A stretch of 64,000 bases of DNA from Rhizobium sp. P38BS-XIX (GTDB lineage: Bacteria > Pseudomonadota > Alphaproteobacteria > Rhizobiales > Rhizobiaceae): NCBI RefSeq assembly GCF_012641435.1, contig NZ_JABAIJ010000016.1, forward strand, positions 62,001 to 126,000. Reading direction: 5' to 3'. Below the pieces are notes generated by a model. It was not told the origin of the DNA, searched no databases, and saw only the letters and a list, made by a program, of their open reading frames with translations. A program made the translations under genes and the position numbers. This document shows, piece by piece, positions 33,054-42,130 of the stretch; within the stretch, counting starts at the first letter, position 1, and each line of letters begins with the position of its first letter.

Positions 33054-33148
33054 TGGAACATGGCGTGGCGGCCAACGCCGCCACGCAATCTCTTCTCTTT
33101 GCCGTTGGGAATGATGGATAGCGATCGCTATCGCTCCACAATTGCCGC

Positions 33149-33460
33149 TCAGCGCCCGAGCCAGTGATATTCCTCGATCGAGGCTTTGCCGGTCTTTTTG
33201 TCATATAGGCACATCAGATTCACCGTCTCGGCTTTTCCCTTGGTCTTTCCAAGCGATCCGCGCAACAGAAGGCCGACCTTGCCCGTCGCATCATCGAAAA
33301 CGATGGGTGCTGAAACCTCGGGCGTATTCATGCGCGACATCCCGATGCAGGTGCCATTCACCTTCGCGAAAAGTGCGTTCCATGCACTGTCGCTCGAAGC
33401 GTAGGACTGTGCTGCCGTTGCCAGCAAGATAGACGCTGTAGCTACCAATTTCATAAACAT
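33149..33460 (-). CDS. Small secreted protein
   Basis: A 103-residue protein with a signal peptide (1-22, ending SYASS) and two cysteines in the mature part (NGTCIG and NLMCLY). I do not recognise the family. The ATG at 33460 has AAAGG 7 bases upstream; a second ATG two codons in is possible. It is convergent with the preceding small secreted protein gene. Confidence 0.65.
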   Translation of the reverse strand: MFMKLVATASILLATAAQSYASSDSAWNALFAKVNGTCIGMSRMNTPEVSAPIVFDDATGKVGLLLRGSLGKTKGKAETVNLMCLYDKKTGKASIEEYHWLGR

Positions 33461-33848
33461 TTCATTGCCTTTCGTTTCCGGGACAGAATCGCTCGATAGG
33501 TGTCTACCATCTCTGCTGCACGGTCAGGGCGAAATAACGGCGCAGACAAGCAAGCCCGAAGTGCGACGTGTGGTTCTCTTCGCAGCGACATTGGAGCGTG
33601 CAATTCGGGAAGCATTTCAGACCCGTTGCGTGCGATCCGGTAACGGGCCGGGATATGCCGCGCGTCTGTTACCCGGTATCCGGCTCACAAATTTTCCGTT
33701 GGACCCATTATTCTGTGGAGGGCGATGTTTACATGCCGTAATGCGCACACGTTCCTAATTAGGATATTTATGCAAAAGCGAATCGCATTGACGCCTGCTT
33801 CGACGAACGGTGCGCGATCGATAATTGAATTATTGAATGGAGTCCTTC
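33461..33848. other. 388-base gap upstream of ftsZ2
   Basis: Contains the inverted repeat GGTAAC (33639-33644)/GTTACC (33668-33673), the 10-bp palindrome CCTAATTAGG (33754-33763) and an AT-rich stretch just before ftsZ2 (ATAATTGAATTATTG). These are plausible promoter or operator sequences. I see no gene. Confidence 0.45.
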
Positions 33849-34844
33849 ATGGCCGATGTCCGCACACCACTTGCCGGGGTGATACCGAAGATTTCAGTCG
33901 TCGGTGTCGGCGGTGGCGGCGGCAACGCGATCAACAATATGATCGCCGAGGAGTTGCAGGGCGTCGAATTCATTGCGGCGAATACCGATGCGCAGGCGCT
34001 AGCGACGTCGAAGGCCGGCAGACGCATTCAACTCGGCGCGCAGGTCACAGAAGGTCTCGGCGCGGGTTCGCTGCCTGATATTGGTCGTGCCGCAGCCGAA
34101 GAATCCATCGACGAGATCATGGATCATCTCCATGGCACGCATATGTGCTTCATCACGGCCGGCATGGGCGGCGGCACAGGAACGGGCGCTGCGCCAGTCA
34201 TCGCGCAGGTCGCGCGGCAGGCGGGGATTCTCACGGTGGGCGTCGTCACCAAGCCATTCACGTTCGAAGGCAATCGCCGCATGCGCACCGCCAATGAAGG
34301 TATCGAGCGTTTGCGGGAAAGCGCCGATACCGTCATCGTCATTCCGAACCAGAACCTGTTTCGCATTGCAGACGCCACGACCACCTTCGCCAATGCTTTC
34401 GTGACCGCAGACCGGGTCCTTTATGCCGGCGTCAGCTGCATTACGGACCTGATCATCAAGGAAGGCCTCATCAACCTCGATTTCGCTGACGTCAAATCCG
34501 TCATGCGCGGCATGGGCCGGGCGATGATGGGAACCGGCGAAGCCTCGGGCCCGGGTCGTGCATTGAAGGCCGCCGATGCCGCCGTCGCCAATCCGCTACT
34601 TGACGATATGAGCATGAAGGGCGCGCGGGGCGTGCTGATTTCCATCTCCGGCGGCTCTGACATGACGCTGTTCGAAGTGGACGAAGCGGCCAGCCGCATT
34701 CGCGATGAAGTCTTTTCCGATGCCGATATCGTGGTCGGCGCGATCTTCGATAGAAATCTCGATGGTGTCTTCCGCGTATCAGTCGTTGCAACCGGCCTTG
34801 AAGGTGTTGCCGCACCCGTTGATTTTGCTGCGCAACCGCAGTGA
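33849..34844 (+). CDS. ftsZ2: FtsZ2, truncated second FtsZ
   Basis: A 331-residue tubulin-like GTPase. The tubulin signature GGGTGTG, the N-terminal VGVGGGGGNAINNM and the T7-loop NLDFADVKSVM are intact, so GTP binding and polymerisation look possible. The protein stops right after the globular core, so it lacks the long linker and C-terminal peptide that FtsZ uses to bind FtsA, ZipA and membrane anchors. Sinorhizobium has a similar short ftsZ2. It is outside any division gene cluster. The ATG at 33849 follows GGAG. Confidence 0.9.
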   Translation: MADVRTPLAGVIPKISVVGVGGGGGNAINNMIAEELQGVEFIAANTDAQALATSKAGRRIQLGAQVTEGLGAGSLPDIGRAAAEESIDEIMDHLHGTHMCFITAGMGGGTGTGAAPVIAQVARQAGILTVGVVTKPFTFEGNRRMRTANEGIERLRESADTVIVIPNQNLFRIADATTTFANAFVTADRVLYAGVSCITDLIIKEGLINLDFADVKSVMRGMGRAMMGTGEASGPGRALKAADAAVANPLLDDMSMKGARGVLISISGGSDMTLFEVDEAASRIRDEVFSDADIVVGAIFDRNLDGVFRVSVVATGLEGVAAPVDFAAQPQ

Positions 34845-34880
34845 GGAACGGGTGCGCAAGGACTGCGCATGAATAGCCAA

Positions 34881-34903
34881 ACAGGCGGCCATTGGCCGCC
34901 TGT
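34881..34903. terminator. Bidirectional hairpin between ftsZ2 and the binding-protein gene
   Basis: ACAGGCGGCC (34881-34890), loop ATT, GGCCGCCTGT (34894-34903): a perfect 10-bp stem between two convergent genes, with little T-run. Confidence 0.65.
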
Positions 34904-34952
34904 AAGATTGGAACTTCATCGATTTTGATGGTGTTGCGGTAGCAACATTCCC

Positions 34953-35747
34953 TTAGCGGGATGTGAGATTGTCAGGCAGCTCGGCATTGTGGTACTTGCG
35001 ATAGATGTCGCGCAGAACCTTGTTGTCGAAGTTCGTCTTCACCCACTGATCCAGCCAGCCTTTCAGCGCAGTCTCGCCCTTCGGGATGCCGATACCGAGA
35101 ACGGTTTCCTTCTGGGTGAACTTTACCTGCAGCGGATGATCACCCAGCTTCTTGTTGATGCCGTTGATGACGGCGGACTGGCTGGACAGAATATCGACCT
35201 GGCCGGAAACAACCGAGGTGATGAGCGTTGCATCGTCTTCGAAGCGGACGATGGTGGCACCCTTGGCATTCGCCGTGATGTCCTGGTCGTTCGTCGTTGC
35301 GCGGGTAACGCCGACGCGCTTGCCGACGAGGTCGGAATAGCCCTTGATCTCGACGCTGGGCGGCGCTGCCACGACGAGGGCGAGCGTTGCATACGGAATG
35401 GAGTAGTCGATCGCCTTCTTGCGTTCCTCTGTGATGCCGAGCGAGGAAACGACCATGTCGGCCTTACCCGTCTGCACGGACGGAACGCGGGCCGCATTGG
35501 TGATCTCCACCAATTCCAGCTTCACGCCAAGATCCTTGGCAATCAGCTGGGCGGTCTCGACGTCCGAGCCCGTCGGCTTCAGGTTTTCGTCGACGAAGGA
35601 ATATTCGGGGATACCCATCGCGACTGCGATGCGGACTTTCCCGGCTTTCTTGATGTTGTCGAGAACATCGGCATGGGCAACGGTGGCAAGTGCAAGCAAA
35701 CCGGCGCTGGCAATCAGCGCAAGTTTCGAAATCATTCTCGTCGGCAT
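34953..35747 (-). CDS. ABC transporter binding protein, amino-acid (PAAT) type
   Basis: A 264-residue SBP_bac_3 protein with a signal peptide (1-26, ending AHADV). SFVDENLKPTGSDVETAQLIA and KADMVVSSLGITEERKKAIDYS are typical of polar amino-acid binders. It is the last gene of a leftward transporter/kdu set, separated from the ATPase gene by 171 bases, so may also have its own promoter. The ATG at 35747 follows GGAG. The substrate is unknown; see the findings for its link to kduID. Confidence 0.87.
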   Translation of the reverse strand: MPTRMISKLALIASAGLLALATVAHADVLDNIKKAGKVRIAVAMGIPEYSFVDENLKPTGSDVETAQLIAKDLGVKLELVEITNAARVPSVQTGKADMVVSSLGITEERKKAIDYSIPYATLALVVAAPPSVEIKGYSDLVGKRVGVTRATTNDQDITANAKGATIVRFEDDATLITSVVSGQVDILSSQSAVINGINKKLGDHPLQVKFTQKETVLGIGIPKGETALKGWLDQWVKTNFDNKVLRDIYRKYHNAELPDNLTSR

Positions 35748-35918
35748 ATGAGACTCCTCTCTCGGTTGTCCGACCCTGCGAAAGTCGCAGGTCTCCTCCT
35801 TAGGGCGGAATGGCTTTGAGTCTGTTCGAGACAAAATTTTAATCCGCACTAAAATCAAATGGATAGATCGCAATGTCGTCCGAAAGCCGCGTGCGCCTTC
35901 CGGCATCATGCCTCAGCT

Positions 35919-36647
35919 TCAAAGCTCTGCGGCCATGAACTCCTTCAGTTCGGGCGTCTGCGGATTGGAGAGGATGTCTGCTCCTCCCGTCTCCCAGACC
36001 TTGCCGGTGTGCATGTAGATGACGCGATTGGCGGCGCGTTTGGCGAAGCCCATTTCGTGCGTCACCACGATCATGGTCATCCCGGCGCGCGCGAGATCTT
36101 CCATGACGCGCAGCACTTCGCCGGTGAGCTTCGGGTCGAGCGCCGATGTCACCTCGTCGAACAGCATGACTTTCGGCTGCATGGCGAGTGACCTTGCGAT
36201 CGCGACGCGCTGCTGCTGTCCGCCAGAGAGCTGCTCCGGATAATTGTCGATCTTTTCCGACAACCCGACCTTGGCCAGAACCTGAACGGCGATCTCGCGC
36301 GCCTGATCCCGGCGCATGTTCTTCACGCGGCGCAGGGCCAGCATGATGTTTTCTGCCACCGTCATGTGCGGAAACAGATTGTAGCTCTGGAACACCATGC
36401 CGATATCCCGGCGCAGGGCGCGCAGGTCGAGTTTCGGGTCCTCGACGCGGTGGCCGCAGACATCGATCGAACCTTCCTGGATCGTTTCCAGCCGGTTGAT
36501 ACAGCGCAACGCGGTGCTCTTGCCGGAACCGGACTGGCCGAGCAACGCCACAACCTCGCCGGTATTGATCTCGAAAGAGACGCCCTTCAGCACTTCCAGC
36601 TCTCCGAAGCGCTTGACGACATTGGTGAGCTTAACGGCGACCGACAT
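35919..36647 (-). CDS. ABC transporter ATPase, amino-acid (PAAT) type
   Basis: A 242-residue ATPase: Walker A GQSGSGKST, Q-loop MVFQSYNLFPHMTV, signature LSGGQQQR, Walker B VMLFDEVTSALDP (Val in place of the usual Pro) and VTHEM. The start at 36647 follows GAGG and lies within the end of the preceding permease gene (17-base overlap). It energises the two permeases encoded just upstream. Confidence 0.9.
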   Translation of the reverse strand: MSVAVKLTNVVKRFGELEVLKGVSFEINTGEVVALLGQSGSGKSTALRCINRLETIQEGSIDVCGHRVEDPKLDLRALRRDIGMVFQSYNLFPHMTVAENIMLALRRVKNMRRDQAREIAVQVLAKVGLSEKIDNYPEQLSGGQQQRVAIARSLAMQPKVMLFDEVTSALDPKLTGEVLRVMEDLARAGMTMIVVTHEMGFAKRAANRVIYMHTGKVWETGGADILSNPQTPELKEFMAAEL

Positions 36648-37284
36648 TGAGTTTCCTCTCAAGCGAACGGCTCCAGACCGACAGCGGATAGCAGACGCAG
36701 AAATACAGGAAGGCTGCGACGCCAAAGACCAGGAAGGGCTGGAATAGCGAGTTGTTGATGACCTGCGCGGCGCGCGTCAGCTCCAGAAAGCCAACAACCG
36801 AGGCAAGCGATGTGTTCTTGACCAGCTGCACGAGGAAGCCGACCGTGGGCGGCGTCGCGATTTTCAACGCCTGCGGCAGGATGACGTCGCGCAACGCTTG
36901 CCAGCGCGTCAGACCAAGGCACTCTGCGGCCTCGAACTGCGTCTTGGCGATCGACTGGACTGCACCACGCCAGATCTCGCCGAGATAGGAGCTGGTGTAG
37001 ACCATCATGCCAAGGCAAGCCGCCATGAGCGGCGGAACGGAAATGCCGAAGACACCAAGGCCGAAATAGAGAAGGAACATCTGAATGAGCAGCGGCATGC
37101 CCTGTACGATCTGGATGTAGACGAGGGTTACACGCCGCAGCCAGCGAAACCGCGAGATCCGCGCCAGCATGACGAAAAAGCCGGCAACACCGCCGAATAG
37201 AAAGGCCAGCGCCGAGAGCACGACGGTCCAGACAAGACCGTCGAGTAGATAGATGAGATGGTTGGTCGAAAATCCCCCGAGCAT
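36631..37284 (-). CDS. ABC transporter permease, amino-acid (PAAT) type
   Basis: A 217-residue permease with about five membrane helices, the IQIVQGMPLLIQMFLLYFGLG segment near the N-terminal third and EAA loop EAAECLGLTRWQALRDVILP. The ATG at 37284 lies 7 bases after the stop of the partner permease gene. Confidence 0.88.
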   Translation of the reverse strand: MLGGFSTNHLIYLLDGLVWTVVLSALAFLFGGVAGFFVMLARISRFRWLRRVTLVYIQIVQGMPLLIQMFLLYFGLGVFGISVPPLMAACLGMMVYTSSYLGEIWRGAVQSIAKTQFEAAECLGLTRWQALRDVILPQALKIATPPTVGFLVQLVKNTSLASVVGFLELTRAAQVINNSLFQPFLVFGVAAFLYFCVCYPLSVWSRSLERKLNVGRR

Positions 37285-37291
37285 GGACGCC

Positions 37292-37975
37292 TCACAAACC
37301 GAGTTCGAGTTTGCGACGGCGCGGGAAGGCAATCAGGCCAAGCCCGAAGAATGCGGCACGCATCAGATAGGTGATGACCACATAAAGCACCGCGACGACG
37401 ACATAGGTTTCCAGCGAGCGGAACGTATTGGACTGGATATTGTTGGCAATGCCCGTCAGTTCTTCCGCCGAGATCTGCGAGCAGATCGATGTTGCAAGCA
37501 TCATCAGAATGAATTGGCTGGAAAGGGACGGATAGACTTTTTCAATAGCTGGAAGAAGGATGATATCGCGGTAGATCTGGAACTTGGACAGCCCCAATGA
37601 CTCGGCTGCCTCGATCTGGCTCGGATGGATCGAATCCATGCCGGCTCGAACGATTTCCGCCGTATAGGCGCCCACATTGATCACCATCGCAAAGACCGAG
37701 GCGGCGACGATCGGCAGGCGAACCCCGACGGAAGACAGGCCGAAGAAGATGAAGAAGATCTGGACGATGAACGGCGTATTGCGCACCGTTTCGATATAGA
37801 TGCCGACAGCTCCTCGAAGGACCCGCGCGTCGGATCGGCGCGCGACGGCGCAGACAACGCCGATTGCCAGACCGATCGCCACCGAAAACAAGGTGATTTC
37901 AAGGGTCGTCAGCGCGCCCCACAGAAAGTCCTGCCAATAGGGCAAGAGTGCCCAGAAATCGAACTGATACTGCAT
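37292..37975 (-). CDS. ABC transporter permease, amino-acid (PAAT) type
   Basis: A 227-residue permease with about five helices, IETVRNTPFIVQIFFIFFGL and EAA loop EAAESLGLSKFQIYRDIILLP. It follows kduD by 42 bases and begins the transporter half of the operon. Confidence 0.88.
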   Translation of the reverse strand: MQYQFDFWALLPYWQDFLWGALTTLEITLFSVAIGLAIGVVCAVARRSDARVLRGAVGIYIETVRNTPFIVQIFFIFFGLSSVGVRLPIVAASVFAMVINVGAYTAEIVRAGMDSIHPSQIEAAESLGLSKFQIYRDIILLPAIEKVYPSLSSQFILMMLATSICSQISAEELTGIANNIQSNTFRSLETYVVVAVLYVVITYLMRAAFFGLGLIAFPRRRKLELGL

Positions 37976-38017
37976 TTCTCCTCCAAATGCTGCGATGCGT
38001 GGCGCGATCCTGCGCCT

Positions 38018-38773
38018 TCAGCGCGCCAGCCATCCTCCGTCGACCGGAATGACGGTGCCGTGCACATAGTCGGAAGCCGGTGCTGCGAGGAAAACGGCCG
38101 TTGCGCCGATGTCTTCGGGCTTTCCCCAGCGACCGGCCGGAATCCGGGCAAGAATGGCGGCATTGCGGTCGGGATCCTCGCGCAGCGCCGTGGTATTGTT
38201 CGTGACGAAATAGCCGGGCGCGATGGCGTTGACATTGACGCCCTTGGCTGCCCATTCGCAGGCAAGCAAACGTGTGATGCCGGCAAGCCCGCTCTTCGAG
38301 GCGGTGTAGGACGGAATGCGGATCCCTCCCTGGAAAGACAGGAGCGAGGCGATGTTGATGATCTTGCCGCGCCCCTTTTCCAGCATGTGGCGGCCGGCAG
38401 CCTGAGACAGGAAAAACGCCGTCTTCAGGTTGGTGTCGATGACGGCGTCCCAGTCTTCCTCGGTGAAATCGATCGCGTCGGCGCGGCGGATGATGCCGGC
38501 ATTGTTGACGAGAATGTCGACGGTGCCAAAAGTTGAAACTGCTTCGGCGACGATCGCCTTGACCGCTTCGATGGTCGAGAGATCGGCCTTGACGGCGTGA
38601 AACCGGACGCCTGCCTGTTCAACCAACGCCTGGGTTTCATCCATCGTCGAGCGTCCGACCGCGACGATCGAGGCACCGGCTTGTGCGAGGGCGACCGCAA
38701 TGCCTTGGCCGATGCCGGTATTGGCGCCGGTCACGATTGCGGTCTGACCCGAGAGATCAAAAGGATGTGGCAT
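38018..38773 (-). CDS. kduD: 2-dehydro-3-deoxy-D-gluconate 5-dehydrogenase
   Basis: A 251-residue short-chain dehydrogenase: cofactor loop TGANTGIGQGIA, NNAG, catalytic Ser in IASLLSFQGG and YTASK. It matches KduD, which interconverts 2,5-diketo-3-deoxygluconate and 2-keto-3-deoxygluconate in pectin or uronate use. It starts 6 bases after kduI. Confidence 0.9.
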   Translation of the reverse strand: MPHPFDLSGQTAIVTGANTGIGQGIAVALAQAGASIVAVGRSTMDETQALVEQAGVRFHAVKADLSTIEAVKAIVAEAVSTFGTVDILVNNAGIIRRADAIDFTEEDWDAVIDTNLKTAFFLSQAAGRHMLEKGRGKIINIASLLSFQGGIRIPSYTASKSGLAGITRLLACEWAAKGVNVNAIAPGYFVTNNTTALREDPDRNAAILARIPAGRWGKPEDIGATAVFLAAPASDYVHGTVIPVDGGWLAR

Positions 38774-38779
38774 GGGAGC

Positions 38780-39616
38780 TTACCTCAGGTCTGCGATCGC
38801 GATGTGGTCCATATCGGTGAAACTCTTGTTGTCACCGGCCATGGCCCAGATGAAGCTGTAATTCTTGGTGCCTGCGCCCGAATGGATCGACCAGGGCGGC
38901 GAGATGATCGCCTGTTCGTTGGCGACGAGCATGTGACGGGTTTCCTGCGGCTCGCCCATGAAGTGGAAGACGCGCTGATCCGCGTCGAGATCGAAATAGA
39001 GATAGGCTTCCATGCGACGATCATGGGTGTGGCTCGGCATCGTGTTCCAAACGCTTCCGGCTTCGAGCATCGTAAAGCCCATGGTCAGCTGGCAGGATTG
39101 GCAGACTTCCGGATGGATGAACTGATAGATCGAGCGCTTGTTGGCAGTCGCCGCTTCGCCGGGCGTCAGGTGCCGCGCCATGTCGCGCGTCAGTCGAACG
39201 GTCGGATGGCTCTGATGCGCGGGGGTCGACACGAGGTAGAACTTGGCCGGATTGCCGCTGTCGGCGCTTTCGAAGGAAACATCCTTCGCGCCCTTGCCGA
39301 CGTAAAGGCAATCATACTTGGCCAGATCATAGCTCTGGCCATCGACGATGATCCGGCCTGCGCCGCCGACATTGAGAGCGCCGAGCTCCCGCTCAGCCAG
39401 GAAGGTTTCCTGGCCGATCTCCTTCGGAGCCGTCAGAACAAGGCTTTCCTGCAGCGGCGTTGCACCGCCGATCACCATGCGATCGTAGTGAGAATAGCAG
39501 AGCCGGATTTCCCCGCTGGCAAACACGGTCTCAATAAGGAAATGCTGGCGCAGCGTCTGGGTGTCATAGCTGCGTACCGCCTCCGGATGAGAAGCGTGCC
39601 TGACCTCGATTTTCAT
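38780..39616 (-). CDS. kduI: 5-keto-4-deoxyuronate isomerase
   Basis: A 278-residue cupin isomerase. The zinc ligands are in PSHTHDRRMEAYLYF (two His, one Glu) with a further His in PPWSIHSGAG. It turns 5-keto-4-deoxyuronate into 2,5-diketo-3-deoxygluconate, the step before KduD. It overlaps the gntR stop by four bases (ATGA), so regulator and enzymes are one transcript. Confidence 0.93.
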   Translation of the reverse strand: MKIEVRHASHPEAVRSYDTQTLRQHFLIETVFASGEIRLCYSHYDRMVIGGATPLQESLVLTAPKEIGQETFLAERELGALNVGGAGRIIVDGQSYDLAKYDCLYVGKGAKDVSFESADSGNPAKFYLVSTPAHQSHPTVRLTRDMARHLTPGEAATANKRSIYQFIHPEVCQSCQLTMGFTMLEAGSVWNTMPSHTHDRRMEAYLYFDLDADQRVFHFMGEPQETRHMLVANEQAIISPPWSIHSGAGTKNYSFIWAMAGDNKSFTDMDHIAIADLR

Positions 39617-40383
39617 GGTGTGTTTTCCTTCTTCGCGGCGGATGCCAAGGGAGAGATTGCATCCTCGATGAAATAGTTCGGATCCCAGATTTCGGCGGTT
39701 TCGACTTCGTGCAAAAGCCTGCCGAGATGGAAGCCCATAGCTTGCATGGCGCCGGTCTTGTCACCCTTGCGCATGCACTCGACGACGGCGGAATGCTCAT
39801 CGAGAACCCGCGCAAGTCGCCCGTCCTGTGGCAATGTGAGGAGGCGGTAACGATCGCTGTGGACCTTAACCTGCTGGATGATCGTCCAAATGCCTGGGAA
39901 GGCGGCGATGTCGCTGATCAACTGATGGAATTCGTTGTCGATCCGGTGGAAGGCCTCAACATCGTCGTCGCGAACGCTGACACTCAAATCGTCGAGATTG
40001 CGCTCCAGCAGACGCGTGTTCGCGGGCGTCATCTTGTCAACGGCGATCGAAACGATCGTATCCTCAAGCGCCTTTCGCACCAGGATCGCTTCATAGAGCG
40101 CGCGCCGTGGAATGCGTGAGACGAAGGTTCCGGATTGAGGGAAGATGTCGACAAGTCCGTCATCTGCGAGACGTAAAATGGCTTCCCGGATCGGGGTACG
40201 GCTGACTCCGAACTGGGCTTCCAGTTCTTTCTCGTTCAGCAAGTCCATGGGCTTGCGACGAAGGGAAATGATTTCTTCTCGCAGCATGTCGTAGATCAGC
40301 GTGGCGGTACGCGGCGTTGCCGCACGTTGATGCGAAAGAGGAGTAACGCCGGCGATCGACCGCCGCTTGCGGGTGACAGTCAT
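39613..40383 (-). CDS. GntR-family (FadR subfamily) regulator of the kdu operon
   Basis: A 256-residue regulator: an N-terminal winged helix (about 27-95, LNEKELEAQFGVSRTPIREAIL) and a FCD effector domain (about 100-235, RIDNEFHQLISDIA). It is the first gene of the kdu/transporter operon and probably represses it until a keto-uronate-type ligand binds. An AT-rich palindrome upstream (40459-40468) is a candidate operator. Confidence 0.88.
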   Translation of the reverse strand: MTVTRKRRSIAGVTPLSHQRAATPRTATLIYDMLREEIISLRRKPMDLLNEKELEAQFGVSRTPIREAILRLADDGLVDIFPQSGTFVSRIPRRALYEAILVRKALEDTIVSIAVDKMTPANTRLLERNLDDLSVSVRDDDVEAFHRIDNEFHQLISDIAAFPGIWTIIQQVKVHSDRYRLLTLPQDGRLARVLDEHSAVVECMRKGDKTGAMQAMGFHLGRLLHEVETAEIWDPNYFIEDAISPLASAAKKENTP

Positions 40384-40458
40384 ATCCGCAGTCCAGTGAT
40401 TGATGGAAATGGGCTTGTTGACGACTTCACTCGGCTCCCCCCGACGATGCGAGCGAAG

Positions 40459-40468
40459 TAATATATTA
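40459..40468. promoter_or_regulatory. AT palindrome upstream of gntR-kdu operon
   Basis: TAATATATTA, a perfect 10-bp palindrome in an AT-rich stretch about 75 bases before the gntR start; candidate promoter/operator. The rest of the 252-base gap shows nothing else I recognise. Confidence 0.4.
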
Positions 40469-40635
40469 GTATTTTTCTAGTGGCAAGCAGATTCGAACCA
40501 CGATTCACAGCGCCCTGTCATCGGCACGAAATTGCGCTCTTCAAGCGCCGCCATAGGCGGATGACCGCGGTGTCGTGGACTATGATGCAAACAAAATCAC
40601 ACGAAAAATGAATGCTTTAGCCACGCGAAGGGAGT

Positions 40636-41577
40636 TTAAGCTGGCTGTCCGCCGCCAACGTCTTTTGAACTTGCCAACTCGGCGATCTGCTGCCGTAACC
40701 AACGGTGGGCTTGGTCCCGGTCCCGGCGGCGATGCCAGGTCTGGACGAAGGGGAAGGTCGGCATCGCGAACGGCACCTCACAGCAAATAAGTTCGTTGTT
40801 GGCAAGGTGAGCGAGGCTGCGTCGCGCTGCCGTCAATATGAGGTCCGTACCACGCACAAGATCCGGCGCGATCGACCAATGGGGGATTTGTATGGCAATG
40901 CGACGCTTATGGCCGAGGCGTGCAAGCATGCCATCGATCTCGCTATTGTCCTGGAGAGCCACCGAAATCTGGACATGTGGCCGGGAAAGATAGGCGGCGA
41001 GATCAATCGGAGTTTGGCTGTATCCGGCGTCGATCAGGCAGGCAAACGTCTCCTTGAATAAAGATAGGCTTCTCAAGTCGCGATGGGCCTGCTGCTTGAG
41101 CGTGGGATAGACGCCGACGGCAAGGTCGATTTCGCCGTCGGTAAGAGCCGCAAGTGCCCTGTCCCTGCCATAGGAAACCACGGAGAGATCGACAAGGGGG
41201 GCGTCTCGCCGCAAGCGCGACACGAGGGCAGGCAGGAGGATGGCTGCGCCGTAATCCGATATGGAAAGACGGAAGAGGCGCTCAGTCTGGCTCGGATTGA
41301 ACCCCGGTTGCTCCATCATGGAGCGAACAAGCGCAAGCGCTTCCGCCAAGGGTTCCTGAAGGTAAAGTGCACGTGCGGTCGGCTGAAGACCCTCGTCGCC
41401 CCTGACCAGCAACGGATCGTTGAAGATATCCCGCAATCTCGCAAGCGCGTGGCTCACGGCGGGCTGAGATCGATTGAGCCTCAAAGCCGCACGCGAGACG
41501 TGGCGTTCCTCAAGCAAGGCCTCCAGAACCATAAGCAGGTTCAAGTCCGAGGCTGCGATATTATTCATTTCATGCAT
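40636..41577 (-). CDS. LysR-family regulator
   Basis: A 313-residue LysR protein: helix-turn-helix at about 8-65 (RHVSRAALRLNRSQPAVSHAL) and periplasmic-binding-like effector domain at about 95-300. It is divergent from the VOC gene, 73 bases apart, and probably controls it. The inducer is unknown. Confidence 0.9.
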   Translation of the reverse strand: MHEMNNIAASDLNLLMVLEALLEERHVSRAALRLNRSQPAVSHALARLRDIFNDPLLVRGDEGLQPTARALYLQEPLAEALALVRSMMEQPGFNPSQTERLFRLSISDYGAAILLPALVSRLRRDAPLVDLSVVSYGRDRALAALTDGEIDLAVGVYPTLKQQAHRDLRSLSLFKETFACLIDAGYSQTPIDLAAYLSRPHVQISVALQDNSEIDGMLARLGHKRRIAIQIPHWSIAPDLVRGTDLILTAARRSLAHLANNELICCEVPFAMPTFPFVQTWHRRRDRDQAHRWLRQQIAELASSKDVGGGQPA

Positions 41578-41598
41578 GATCGTGATGTCTCATTTCGA

Positions 41599-41632
41599 TT
41601 TCAATTCACATTATTGATGGGCGAAATTGAAA
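41599..41632. promoter_or_regulatory. Inverted repeat in the LysR-VOC divergent promoter
   Basis: TTTCAATT (41599-41606) and AATTGAAA (41625-41632), 18 bases apart, between the divergent starts. It fits a LysR binding region. Confidence 0.45.
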
Positions 41633-41650
41633 ATGAAAGGAGAAACGAAC

Positions 41651-42097
41651 ATGAGCCAAGCAACGAATACAGATCTCGGTCTATCGCACGTCGCGCTTTT
41701 GGTGCGCGATCTAGACAAGAGCATCGCCTTCTATAAGAAGTTTGCCAATCTTCACGTCATCCACCGCAGGCAAGCCAGGGAGCCGCTTGAAGCTGTTGCC
41801 TGGATGGCCGATGGCTTACGCCCCTTCGCACTTGTCCTTGTCGCTTCGCGGAGCCTGCAGGACACGCCACTCGGTCCCTTCGGGCATATCGGCATCGCTT
41901 GTGCTACCCGTGAAGAGGTGCTGAATCAAGCGGCCGAAGCCGAGCGTTGCGGTATTCTAAGGTCGAAGCCGCGCGATGACGGACCGCCTGTCGGCTGCTG
42001 GACCTACATCGCCGATCCCGACGGCAACACGCTTGAGTTGTCGTTCGGACAGGAAATCGCCTTTACGTCCGAACGTCTCGAGGGCGCCTTGCTATAG
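41651..42097 (+). CDS. VOC/glyoxalase-superfamily protein
   Basis: A 148-residue vicinal-oxygen-chelate protein: LSHVALLVRDLDKSIAFYKKF at the start, FGHIGIAC in the middle and DPDGNTLELSFGQE at the end, giving plausible metal ligands (two His and one Glu). It could be a lactoylglutathione lyase-like or dioxygenase-like enzyme; the substrate cannot be read. ATG at 41651 has AAAGGAG 8 bases upstream. Confidence 0.85.
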   Translation: MSQATNTDLGLSHVALLVRDLDKSIAFYKKFANLHVIHRRQAREPLEAVAWMADGLRPFALVLVASRSLQDTPLGPFGHIGIACATREEVLNQAAEAERCGILRSKPRDDGPPVGCWTYIADPDGNTLELSFGQEIAFTSERLEGALL

Positions 42098-42130
42098 CCT
42101 GCGCCAGGCAGGGCTCGTTTCGGTCCATCC

